NCBI GenBank assembly: GCA_020809705.1
Contig: CP085831.1
Location: 2,170,001 to 2,234,000 of the forward strand
Direction: 5' to 3'
Length of the DNA stretch: 64,000 nucleotides
Origin: Calonectria ilicicola
Taxonomy: Eukaryota > Ascomycota > Sordariomycetes > Hypocreales > Nectriaceae
Shown: positions 32,866 to 43,903 of the stretch, in pieces
Numbering within the stretch: position 1 is the stretch's first letter
How the letters are laid out: every line of letters starts with the position of its first letter
Translations under genes and position numbers: made by a program
Notes under the pieces: generated by a model
The model's input: only the letters and a program-made list of their open reading frames with translations
The model's database searches: none
What the model was told of the DNA's origin: nothing

Positions 32866-33758
32866 CCAAAATATCACAACGCAGGCCTAAGAGTCGGCAG
32901 GTTCACGGGGTCCCAATATTAGGTATCAATTTGAATATTAATTAATATTCGTATCTTTTTAGTGCAGTGAATCAAATGGGTCCTATAGAGGTTCTATAAT
33001 GTAGATACGTAGAATAAAAAAGGGAGATAAGTGTGCGGGTCTTGGTTACACTTTGGTAACTTTCTCGCCAATTTAAGCAATAATGAAAACAGTATTAATT
33101 CACGGCTAAAGTAATAGTTATTTGCTCAGATAAAAGTGTTAGCATCGGTGATGTAGCCTGTTGAAGAAACCTTATGTCTACCTTTGTTGTCTCAGTGATG
33201 ACGTAGCCATTTCTAGCATGGACAAAATTAGTTCAAGATTCTTGTTTGCAGAAAGAGGTAGTGATCTTACCAACAGAGAAACTCTTGTTGATAGTGATTT
33301 ATAAATTGCCCCTGAAAGATTTATTCCATAGTAACAACCTAGGTAAGACTTGTGGAGTCCACAATGATCCCAAGACAACATTTGAAGGCAAGTTACTTGC
33401 CCGATTTTAGGCGTAGTACACTTGTAAATGAGTGGAATAACAACCCCTGGCTCTCTGTAGCTTAGTCAAAATAGTTCTGAATATTATTCACTCTCAGGAT
33501 ACCAGGTATGGTGAATTAGCTGAAGTTTTTATCGCACATATGGATAGTGGCTTCTCTTCTTAAATCATTTTTACTTTTTCTTAGTGTTTTATATTTTTTC
33601 TTAGATATACAAACTTTTTACATAAACAAATAAATGAGTAAATAAATAAATAAATAAATAAAAGACGATTTATTTTTACCTAAATAAATATTATTTATAA
33701 ATACAATTCATTAGTCATACAATTCGTAAATTCATTTTCAATCCATGTACGCAGTGGC
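32866..33758. other. AT-rich intergenic with an AAAT microsatellite
   Basis: 3' flanks of two convergent genes. The last ~180 bases before 33720 are strongly AT-rich. Confidence 0.5.
33637..33662 (+). repeat. (AAAT)n microsatellite
   Basis: About six tandem AAAT units with related imperfect units on both sides (33610-33710). Confidence 0.8.
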
Positions 33759-35087
33759 TCAACCAGCGAGTGCATTAGCAATAAACCAGGGCCTATACAC
33801 TGATATTGTCCAAAATCCTAGGTGCCGTAAGAACGAAAGGACTTGATAACAGCCAACGAGGGTTTTAGTATCTCCAATTTTTGTTGTTTGGATCAGCTGG
33901 ATACGTTGATCAGTATCCCGAAGGAATAGCAATGACCACTCGCTCCCATTTACTTCGACCACAGGTAGGGTGATGCCAACTGTGTTGTGATTCACAGACG
34001 TGCCGGACAGTGTGCGCAGTCGCTTCAGATGTGAAGTTACCCACACAGATAATTGGGCCTTGGCCTCATCTGTAGAGCCACCCGGGATCTTGGTTTCAAT
34101 GCTGATGGCGATTGGGTATTCGCGAAGTGGCGAGGTAGAGGAGTGATTGATGGAGTGGTTGTCGCTGGCTGTTTGAAGGCGCTCCCACACGGCATTCTTC
34201 ATTGTTTCTCCTCCTAGGGTGATGCAGAAATCAACCATTTTGGCCTGGAGATCAATCCCCGATTTGTGCTTGCCCAGGTAGGTCTTGTTGATGGAAGCCC
34301 GCGTCACATCCCAGTGCGATACACTATCGCCAAATGGCTCCAGTGCCAAGTCTAAGAGTGGTTCATGAATGCGAGCGTTCCATGCTGGTTCCGTCAGGTT
34401 TAGGAGAGCTGCTTCGCGTGATCGGACTGTGATTTTCTGGAGCGTCTTGAATTCTGCAACCGTATCCCATTCTTGCGTATCATGACTCCCCGCCCATAGT
34501 TTCATATCATAGAAGTGGGTTTCCATGTCTAGTATCGGGTCGACCATTGATTTTGCTGCCTTGACTTGTTCTTTGACGCAGTTTGGTATGATGTGGCGAA
34601 GTCGCGACGCATCGAGCGAGCTAGCAAATAAAGTGGCAACGTCCGAGGGTGGCGCTTGAAGGGCGTCGATGAAGATAGTTTGCATTGGTTTCTCTGCAAG
34701 CCGAAGATCTAGCATGCTCTTAACTGGGCTTCGCAGTCGGCTGGATTTTTTGCCCGTTGTGCTCGTCCTCGTGGATCCCGTTTGGGAGCTCGCATCCTCG
34801 CCAGATTCGCCAGCGAATTCGGGCTGGCGGAGCGCCAAATCCGTGTTGAGATCGAGCCTTCGGCGTTTCGACGGAGAAGATTGCTTGGGCGTGACCTCGA
34901 CATCGTTGGTCTGGGGCGTTTCGTCGCTAGGAGGGGGAGAAGGCATCGTATCCGCACCTGACCCTTTGCGCTTCCGTTGAACGACAGGTTTCGCAGAAGT
35001 CGCAGAAGTCGCAGAAGTCGCAGAAGAGGCCGAGTCAGAAGCGCGACATATATTTTCAAGCCACGACTCGACGCTGTGGTAGGTCAT
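33759..35087 (-). CDS. PD-(D/E)XK nuclease-like domain protein
   Basis: 442-aa single-exon protein. Residues 1-125 are a low-complexity basic and Ser/Pro-rich region with four SAT units (residues 22-32) and nuclear-localisation-like clusters (QRKRKG, SKRRRLD). The C-terminal ~300 residues look like the fungal PD-(D/E)XK nuclease-like family: LTEPAWNARIHEPLL, then Asp286 in KMVDFCITLG, and E331-T-K333 in IAISIETKIPG, followed by EAKAQLSVWVTSHL. These fit the D…ExK catalytic core, so it may be an active nuclease, though many members are uncharacterised. Probably nuclear. It lies tail to tail with the sugar transporter. Confidence 0.75.
   Translation of the reverse strand: MTYHSVESWLENICRASDSASSATSATSATSAKPVVQRKRKGSGADTMPSPPPSDETPQTNDVEVTPKQSSPSKRRRLDLNTDLALRQPEFAGESGEDASSQTGSTRTSTTGKKSSRLRSPVKSMLDLRLAEKPMQTIFIDALQAPPSDVATLFASSLDASRLRHIIPNCVKEQVKAAKSMVDPILDMETHFYDMKLWAGSHDTQEWDTVAEFKTLQKITVRSREAALLNLTEPAWNARIHEPLLDLALEPFGDSVSHWDVTRASINKTYLGKHKSGIDLQAKMVDFCITLGGETMKNAVWERLQTASDNHSINHSSTSPLREYPIAISIETKIPGGSTDEAKAQLSVWVTSHLKRLRTLSGTSVNHNTVGITLPVVEVNGSEWSLLFLRDTDQRIQLIQTTKIGDTKTLVGCYQVLSFLRHLGFWTISVYRPWFIANALAG
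34991..35026 (-). repeat. 9-bp tandem repeat (TCGCAGAAG) x4
   Basis: Perfect or near-perfect copies on plus, encoding the SAT/SA repeat on the minus-strand protein. Multiples of 9 keep the frame, so copy-number variation would be tolerated. Confidence 0.8.
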
Positions 35088-36170
35088 GCTTGGTTGTGGT
35101 GCGCCATTTGGCTGGGTAATTTATGCGTGGGAAAAAGGCGTGGTTGAATCATCTTGAGTGACATACTGACATCATCACATCACCCTAGCCATCACGTGAC
35201 CGTATTGCCAGGGGCAACGATTTAAAATGCGGGCCAAAAGAAATGTGAGGTGAGTCAATGTTCCTTGCACAAAACGATGAAAAGTAGGAAATTTTAATTG
35301 ATTGGGTGAATCATTGTATTTATTTAATTATTGACCTATTTAGAAATGATCTGTGTGTTATTGCGAGATCTGCAAATGATGTATCCTGGTCGCACGTCAG
35401 AGTGGCCTTTTCTAGAAGTGCAACGCATTTTAGCCCGAGTGCTATTGCACACAGCGGAATTTCGAATAAAATTGTAAAGGGCGCTCACATACATCAAATT
35501 TGATATACGCACAATTGAAGAAATAGGTATTAACCTACCAGCGCTACTCAGAGCTACAATCGCGGGGAGTTATTCCCAGCTAGGTCTACAGGTTAGTCAA
35601 TATTGCCGTTGCAGGCTACTACTACGAGCAGTCATTGTAAATAAGTTCAACCGATCAACGAAACGATTAGTCGGGTATTCAATAGCATAAATGCGTAAGT
35701 AAAAATAATAAATCCCACTTTTAGAAAGATAAACCTAATGTATCACCAGAAAGGCCAATCTTTGAAAGATTGTATCGTGTCGGAAATCAGGGGGACAGGG
35801 ATTAGGTTTGGAGAACCAGCCAAAGGAAAACATTACACTTAGTTCATGATTAAACGAATGTTGCACAAACCACCGCATTGAATTGGGCCGTATTTTTTAG
35901 TTTCGAATCCATAATCATTCCAATTGTGCTACTGAAGAGTACTCAATGTGTTCCGTTGAATTTGCCGGTCCACATTGTTGGACTTCTCTATTCGAATCAT
36001 GTGCTTTATGTAGTGGCTGTAGGTTGGTCAAATGCATAAACTTAATCGACTTCTTCTTTATGTTCATAACATTGTTTATGGCGGCCTGAAAAAAAGAAAT
36101 AGTTTTTGCCCTCGAAGCCCTCGCAGTATCCGTTGAAAGTTGGCAAAAGTAGGTTTCGCAGATCTGTGAG
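35088..36170. other. Intergenic, no gene recognised
   Basis: About 1.1 kb. The part just before 36171 (36120-36170) may hold more of the kinase-like remnant, since it reads ESWQK, stop, VSQICE in the same sense. Confidence 0.45.
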
Positions 36171-36449
36171 ATGATCGTCTGGTTTCATGAGAGAGACATA
36201 ATATGGAATGACGGTAAACTTGGTGATGTTGTCATTAAGGAATATGATGATGCTTGGCTAATTGACTTTGGGGGTGGATATACAAAGGGTTGGGCTGATG
36301 AGTTGTTGGCTGATACAATTAAAGGAGACGAGCAAGCGGCTGATAGAGTTACGGTTTTTTGGGATCTAATAATACAAATGGTAAATTGGCTTGGCTATGA
36401 TACTTCTTACAAAAAATCCCTTCGAAGCGAAATCCTAAAAAATACATGA
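36171..36449 (+). pseudogene. Remnant of a protein-kinase-like C-lobe
   Basis: A 92-codon open stretch reading HERDIIWNDGKLGDVVI, then DDAWLIDFGGGYTKGW and GDEQAADRV. This matches the catalytic loop and DFG region of fungal kinase-like proteins (usual form W-G-D-x-K…N-V-L-I-D, then IDFGGGYT.GWVD). Here the loop is WNDGK and the Asn is lost. No N-lobe, glycine loop or Lys is visible upstream, where stops interrupt. Best read as a truncated relic. Confidence 0.5.
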
Positions 36450-36475
36450 ACAAAAGCTCAAATACTGACATTGGT

Positions 36476-37786
36476 TCAAGCTGGCCTAGATTCTGGCCCT
36501 GTCAACTCTTCCTCGCTCTCATTGCCATTCCCTCGACTCGTTGTTTTCCAAGTGCTGGACTCTTCGATAGAAAACTTCTCAGTAGGACTATGGTTTATGG
36601 TACCCGCTTCTATATCTGATTTCGAACTTCCTTTGTCGTTGTATTTGTTGCAAATATTAGCGATAACACCCAACCGCCCCCCCAGCCCACTTCCAGATGT
36701 GTTGCTTGAATCTCCAGTGAAATTTGAATCTCGAAGTTGAGATCGTTTGCTAGACAAGGAACTGAGCCTATTGCTGATGAATCGGATAAAGGGCCGAAGT
36801 GTAGCAAGACTACCAGCTGTGACAGCAAGACCAACTTCGATTGTTGACCAAAATGAAATCCCGATTGTTGCCCCTATGCCATGGTTAGATTAGCGAGGTT
36901 AATGTAGGATTGCGAAATAACTTACATAGAAAATCTGGATCCGTAAAAGTTTGAACGAAAGGGAGCCGGACTACAACGGCAGAGCTAGCACTGTGTCTTG
37001 TTAGCAACTGGACCGGCTCGGCAAAATGAAAGGGAACACAAACACGCAGGCCATCATCATAATAGGGATAAGAGCAATTTTGGTCTTAAGTCCCATGTTC
37101 AATTGCCAAATCAAGAACATCGGAAGGATAGCACATGTAAAGTCGGATATGATGGCAAATGTACTGTAGACGTATGTGAGAGCGATAATCACTTGGATGT
37201 CTATGCAAGATCCGGGTATGTCGTGATCCCAGTAATGTCGAATTGGTCGGCACTGAAGAATACTGACAAAAAAGAAAACGACTCCAGTCATTGCGGTGAG
37301 AAACATGGTCCCATAAATGAGAAATCTATCAAGCTTTCGAATTGTAACTCGGAGCAGAAAATATCCGATGGATACTTTGGAGGCAGTCATTGCAAGGCAA
37401 TACCACATCTGGCAGAGCCACCAATACTAAGCGTAATTAGCATGTTCTCTAGAAACATTTGGAAAGGCCGCGTACCATTTTGGCCATTCGGTAGCCATGC
37501 TCCGTGAGATCCACAAGATGCCGTCCAGTTCCATATTCCACTGCCTTGAATGAACTGACACAATAGAGTGTGAAAAATATCTTTGATGTGGGTAAGCCTG
37601 GATCGGCAAGATGCATGACGGATGTTGATAACTTACGAGAGCAGCTGACATGAACCAATCATCGATGCCAAAGCTTTTCACGATGAAGACCCTGGCATAG
37701 CATCGTAGGACTGTGGTAACCCAGCCAGATATCAAGAGAACCCACAGCGCGATCAAAAGAGGGCCGCTACAATTTTCGACTGCCAT
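36476..37786 (-). CDS. Fungal rhodopsin-like seven-TM integral membrane protein
   Basis: 366 aa from exons 37786..37637, 37580..37476, 37426..37044, 36990..36926 and 36873..36476 (1101 nt, all GT-AG in phase). The start is MAVENCSGPLLIALW. TM1 contains LWVLLISGWVTTVLRCYARVF, followed by IDDWFM. TM3 is the YWWLCQMWYCLAMTASKVSIGYFLLR block, then CRPIRHYWD and the late WSTIEVGLAVTAGSLATLRPF block. These are typical of the ascomycete rhodopsin-like family (PF20684 type). That family lacks proof of light sensing and I see no retinal-binding Lys in a recognisable place. The cytosolic tail is Ser/Gly-rich and acidic. Function unknown. Confidence 0.85.
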
Positions 37787-38824
37787 GATTACTGCAGGTT
37801 GAAGCCAAAGAGTAGCTTGGATTTTGACAGATGTGGGGGCGGTATTATACCATTTCAAGCTGTGAGGTATGCTGGGAGCATGGTTTCAGTAGTGCTGAGC
37901 CACCAACCCGTCCGGTGGAAGGCTCGCCCGTCCTCCCCTTGTCTTAGCGCCCACGGCTTGGCACATCAATGTCGTCCAATGACATCCCATGACATTCCGA
38001 AACACTTGCTAACACCGTGACTAGACTTTGATAGGCCACGATCTGTCTATGTCTCCAGCCACACACGGGTCTGGACCCGTCATCCCACCTTTAGTGAGTG
38101 ATGTTGTTTTCGGCATGCAATGCTTGTCTGTCTGATGTGGCGACATGGGTGAGCGGCAATTAATCTAGATCTGGCTGATCCGGGATGCACCAGCCGGGTA
38201 CACCGCAGAAACGTCTTACTTTTTGACAGCCTAATTTTGAGAACGAGACAAATAAGAGTAGTATCATCGAAATGTCTATATTGCCCCTTAGCTATTGTAT
38301 TTCCTCATGCCACTTTTGATGCACATGGGTCAGTTCGCGGTTCTGGCCAGCTGCAGGTGGCAATTTGCATCAAGTTCTGTACGGCGTCTCCTTCTCCGGG
38401 ACGGAACTTTCCTCTTAACGCCCAACGAAGAGTTGATATCGCTCTCTAGGTTGGTGTGTATTTTATTTTATACGGCACAAAAGTAGAAATTCAACATGCT
38501 TCACTGTTCTAATTCCAAACTGCATTCATGCTGTTTACGCTTCTCAAAACGACCCTAACAGAACTAAAACCACTGCACTTCCTCATTTACGGCTAGTCGG
38601 ACCGATCGTTATGTGGGTACTAAATGGTAAACTTATCCTTAGGGAACTCAGTTAGCGAAGACATCTGTGAGAAGACTGAAAACAAGGTTGAGCGCGTAAA
38701 ACTTTCTTTTTTAGTCACATGTTGATCCTGTAGCCCAACTCTTGCTACATAAATTCCCTTCTGTCATCCAATTTAATACAGGTACACGCTGGTTAACCCA
38801 GAACTCTGATCTCGAATGCATACG
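37787..38824. other. Intergenic, no gene recognised
   Basis: Promoter side of the rhodopsin-like gene and 3' side of the Clr5-ankyrin gene. Only short unsupported frames. Confidence 0.5.
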
Positions 38825-41800
38825 CTACAATCCTGCATACCCATATAGTCCTTCCAGATCATCAGCCTTCGGGGCAAAGTCTTCACATCTTTTCCACCAG
38901 CACTGGTAAAAACAGAAGCTTCGATGACTTTTCGTAATCCTATGGCAGTTGAGAATATTAGCAGGTGTCTGCGAGCTGGGCATCATCATCATACCTTGAA
39001 GGAATAGTAGGACTATTGTGAAAATAGCGCCAGCAAGAACCAAAATTACTGCGGAATCAGCGGTGTGGGATCCAAGTTCTACCCAGTCCTCAGGCTGGAT
39101 TGCAGCTGATATTGGGAAAATATCTGCTGGATCAACCAGGATCTTCTCTGGGGCTTTTAATCGACTCTCCTGGAGAATATCTAAATCTAGACACGCCGGA
39201 GAAACGCTTTTCGAAGACCCGCTCTCAGACTGACTGTTTAGTTGCTGTCGCCGTTGACTCGTTTCCAAGTATCCGTTGCCCTGTTGCATCATATCCGGCC
39301 GAAGCAGCGAACCTGCTCGATCGACCAGAGTAGACGCGAACCTTTGGAACTCAAGCAGCGCTTCTTCATCCATGTCGTCTGTAATGTCCAAATGCGCTAC
39401 CCACATTAATGACATTGCCTCCTTGTAGGCTTTGTTATCGTCATCTGAAAAGAGCACTTGCCACCGACTCAAATCTTTGAGGAATTCTTCGCGGTAGTCG
39501 GTATCGCCCTTTGCCTTTAGCGTTTCTACAACGCTTCTAGCTAGAAGTAAAAATGCAATGGTATCATCTAAAGCAAGTGGTTTTCCGCCCTTGCTTAGAG
39601 TGCGCATCGTGTTAATCCCTGACTTCCAAGCTGAGCGATGGTTCGGAAAACGCTCGATTATGTTTCGGAAATTCGTTGAAGCTTTCAATGCTGCATTATT
39701 CATTGACTCATATTCTTTAATGAAGAACATGCGAAGGAACTGTATTTTTCGAGGGTTTCGTGGGTTATCATCATTATCGTCTTTGCTTGAGATTGGGGTG
39801 TACGGAGCGTAAGAAGCCATCTTTGATAAGAAATTCAGACCAGCCTTGTTATCTTGGTTTCTCAGCCACAAAGCAGCGTCTTGGATATTTGCACCCAACT
39901 GTATTAGTGAGCGCGCCGTAGAGCGTTGATTTGCGTCCACAGCAACACTCAAAGCTGTGCCCTTCCATGTGGCGGCGTTAATATCAACTCCAGACTCGAG
40001 GCAGAATCGGATGTCGTCCAAATTTCCAAGTTGGGCGGCTTTAAGTAAAGCGTCCTGTGCTAATTGAACTTCGACCTCTCTTGAGCGGAGCAATTGCAAT
40101 ATTTCCGTGTGTCCGTTTTTCTCTGCTGCCACTGATGGCGATTCGGTGCCATCCTGACTGCTGTAACGACCTTTATTGACATCTGCTCCTCGAGCAAGTA
40201 GCAATTTGACAATATCAGGATGACCATTTTGCGCTGCTGAAAAAAGTGGAGTTACGTAGTTCCTAGAGGGCAACTGCTCTGTGATACCACGATTGATATC
40301 TGCACTATGACTAAGCAGCGTTGAGACGATTTCTGTTTGACCTCTTCTGGCTGCTTCAAACAAAGGTGTAATCTCATAATCAGGCTCAAAGAAATCAGCT
40401 CCCCAGCCCACGGGACATCCCTTCTCAAGCAGCAATCGAACAATATCCGCCCGTCCTTTGACTACTCCTTGGAAGAGCGGTGAATCATGTCCCAATTTCG
40501 CACGCACATAACAGCCGCGGTAGAGGATGGGATTATTATCGAGAAGTAATCGGACAACATCTGCCTGTCCAGCTTGAATTGCTTCAGTCAGTGGTGTCAT
40601 GAACCTTGTGTCGAGCGAATCCAGTCGTTCATTTATGTCGGCACCCTGAGCTAACAGGCTCCGAAGACGGTTAATATCCCCGTACGTTATTGCGAGGGAC
40701 ATTTCTTGACGTTCTTTAGAAGGTTCCTCTGGTCTAGGGGGAGGCGGCACATAATTCTGCGGAGGTTGTGGGATGGGGAAAGGGGGATGAAAGTGCGATT
40801 CTATGCGAGACTTGCCATCTTCTTCTAGCCCCTCGGCCTGATCAAACGCATAATCAAGCTTGTCGATATCCTTTGCAACATTTTGTTTTAAAAACATGGT
40901 CCAAACTTCGTATTCAAGGACGCCCCGTCTCTTGAGGGCCTGCAGCCCAAAGCTTTGAAAAACACCGCCATCGCCCAGTAGACCACGAACTAGAAGCTCT
41001 ACTTCTAGCCACAGACCTACCTCATCGCGGCGGGTCAGTGAGGAGCGAAGAGTCTCGAGACGATTCTGGAGTTGATGATAGTGTCTCAGGAGCATAAAGG
41101 CGTCAACCGTGCTAGCGCCGAGCTCGTCCCTCTGTTCCCAATTCTCAAGCTCAAGAGATTGAAGGGTCGAGAGAAGGCCATCACTATGTATGATGACCTC
41201 GAACTCTGTCTTGGTTTTTGACGCAATGAATGGGAAATAACAAGGCCCTTCCGGTTGTCTGCATTGACATTGTGCTGCACAGGGCCTCTCGTCTGCAGTG
41301 TCGATATATGAATGATCGCCGAACGAATCACCTATAAAGTAAGTACCGCTATGTCGCATGAGTAGCTGTTTACATAAATTTTGGGGTGTTTGGAAACTTG
41401 CTCTGAAAATCTTTCGATTAACCTAAAGGCTTTCCCCCACGCAGAATATGGACAACCTTCCTCATACCCAGCAGACAAGGGCTGAGAGCGGGGGGTATCA
41501 TCAGAGCTCTGGCCAAATATCTCTTCAGATTCCACCTCGGAAATATCCATGCCTTCTATTTGAGAAGAATCTGTCCATTTCTTTCGCTTCAGATACTTCT
41601 TGACCCGTTCAGGTGATACGTCCAAGCTTTCTTGGCCGAGATGGGATGCCGCTCTATCCCCGCCACCGACTTTCTGCTGAGGGCTAAGTTTGTTGTACCG
41701 TTTCTTTGTCAAGTTCTTTTCGAATCCCCATTTCTGGAAATGGAACTTGTACATCCTTTCGCTACAAATTATTAGCATCTTTCTCAGGTGTTGAGAAACC

Positions 41801-41982
41801 AAGGTAATATTTTACTTTGGATGAAACCCTTCTCTATCCATCTGGTTCATGACTTGCTTCAATGAAAGGCTCTGGCTGATATATAAATCATGAATCCGAG
41901 ACTTGATAGAATCCCACTGTGCTGGAGAATACTGCCTCCTCGTCCGCCGAGCTTGGTCAGCGGGTTGATGTACAGAGCCCAT
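38825..41982 (-). CDS. Clr5-domain ankyrin-repeat protein with C-terminal TM segment
   Basis: Exon 1 (41982..41816) begins MGSVHQPADQARRTRRQYS and carries WDSIKSRIHDLYISQ. After a 54-nt intron, ERMYKFHFQKWGFEKN completes a Clr5 domain (named after the fission-yeast silencing factor). The long open frame 41359..38825 has about seven ankyrin repeats (TPLTEAIQAGQADVVRLLLD, TPLFEAARRGQTEIVSTLL, TPLFSAAQNGHPDIVKLLLARGADVN), a helical region and a TM-like segment VILVLAGAIFTIVLLFL near the end. The join between the Clr5 exon (open to 41332) and the ankyrin frame near 41340 is off by one base for every splice pair I tried. Either a distant donor is used, or there is a frameshift, or two genes abut. 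Expected role: protein-protein scaffold, function unknown. Confidence 0.65.
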
Positions 41983-43903
41983 CTTCACAGGTTTAGGTGA
42001 GGGATACAAAAGCAAGCATGAGTTTAAAGACGGTATTGAAAAGGTCAGACACAAGAAAACGGAATGAGAGGAATTCGTGGCACTTTAAGTGCTCGGAGCG
42101 GTCGCACGATAAAGTGCGCCTTATTGTCAGCGCAAAAGGTCAATGTAGCATCGCCCGCCCGGCGACACACTTGGCCATCATGTGACGCCATAAATTGGAG
42201 ACGTGGTAAGGCAAATAAGCCACAGGTAAAAGGACGATGCAGGGTGGCGGTTTGGGGGGGACTCATGCTGTTTCTATTGGCCAAGCGTAATGAGGCAAAT
42301 CTAAGCAAGGGTAAGCCGTGGGTTAAGGCAACAATCGCTGCCCATCATGCAACACCAGTAAGCAAAGGTGCGATATCTGTTAGGAAACACTTTTATATAC
42401 TTTTTATTGGTTTGCCATGTTCTAGACAGGCTTGTCAAGGTTTCTTCTATTACTCGCGACCTTCTTGCTAGTCCACTCGCATTTTGCCCCGTCAACTAAA
42501 GAATCAGACTGTCAGCCGCGACCAAGGATTCAACAATTAGTTAGGGAGCAAGTAGGTATCTCCAAAATAGGCTAAACTCGTAATCCATGCATTTCAACCT
42601 CCAAATACTTGACGTCAAGTTGCAAAAGGACGGTGCATCCATCCAACTGATCGCCGTTTCGTATCCATTTTAGTATAAGCGCCTCATCTTTTCACGGCGC
42701 GCTCCGTCAATCCCATCACCTGTCTTATACAGAGACTTTGACACCACTGGGCCATGGGTAGCACAAATGTCCATGCCAGTTCTTGGTGCCAGACCCAGGC
42801 GATTTAATTGCATCATCGCGAATCGCACTGGTGGAGAAGTTGCAAAACAGAAGAAAAGAGAAAGAAGAAATCTCAGATGTAACAGAACCGCTTGATTAAC
42901 AATTTAAAAGGGCCGTTTACTGACATGGCCTTGCACAGGCAATCATGTGTAATGAATTGGTGATCCGCGATTGAACTAATGAGGTACCGTTTTCAAAACG
43001 CCATTGTCCCACTTGCCCTTTTTGGTACAGTAAGCGTTAGTAAGCACACCGTTGTTTGAAACCGGCATTGGTGCTGTCGTATTCGATTGTATGGCCAGTC
43101 AGTCTCGAGATGTTGAATCCATGTGTTGATATTCTCAATGGGTAAACTAAGGACTGGCTAGATAGACATCGTTCCAAAGCAAATTATCATTGACCAATTG
43201 ATACTCTGATACCCCTATGTTCGCAAAATATTCACATTTGGGACAATAGCACTGCACATGAATTTCACGGGCAGCATCCCAACTAAAAGGACCAACCATC
43301 TCCCAGTCTATCACGGCGATCCAATTACATACTAGTCAGCCCACAAGCTTTTACGGATAGGAGAGTTATGTTGCGCTCGTAAACAGTAGTCGGCAACTAG
43401 CAATCAACACGACCTATTATAGCGACCATAGGGAATGATATGGGAAAGCGCAAAGACAGTTGGCCTATCAAAATCTACCTAAAACTCTTGGGCCTAGAAA
43501 ATCCATAAACCTATGGTTGTCTAAAGAGTAAAACATCCCAGCAGTGAGAGCATTAAATAGAGCGGGCGGAATGGGTTGGGTCCACTTTTAAAATCGGACC
43601 AAATATGCCTTGTTCTCAAGTGTCAGCATCCTACAGACTACCATTCTGTAATGATACTGTACATTAAGCGCTCATGTGCTTGAAAAGGATTAGTGTAGAT
43701 GCATGGAGGCCTCAACCTGCGGGGCATCAGCCAACCGAGCCCGTACTGTGTCTCCATGTCTCCATGTCTGCCTGGTCAGGTCCAGCTCAGCCGCGTTAGG
43801 GCGGGGCTTTGCTGATCGCGAATAAGGGTTGAATGTATCCGACGCTTCTGTGTTCCCAACACCATCATACTCAAGTCATCGCTCCTTTGAGGGTTGGACT
43901 TTG
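41983..43903. other. 1.9-kb intergenic between two divergent ankyrin-type genes
   Basis: Shared upstream region of the Clr5-ankyrin (minus) and NACHT-ankyrin (plus) genes. It contains a short direct repeat TGTCTCCA at 43749-43766. No gene recognised. Confidence 0.5.

Noticed and set aside
33586..33720. Replication origin (ARS-like) in the AT-rich microsatellite region
   Set aside because: AT-richness alone is not evidence, and the tract is explained by a simple AAAT repeat.
41086..41331. An 81-codon minus-strand frame reachable from the Clr5 exon by an in-phase intron
   Set aside because: It overlaps the ankyrin protein frame out of phase, ends quickly and has no recognisable motif.
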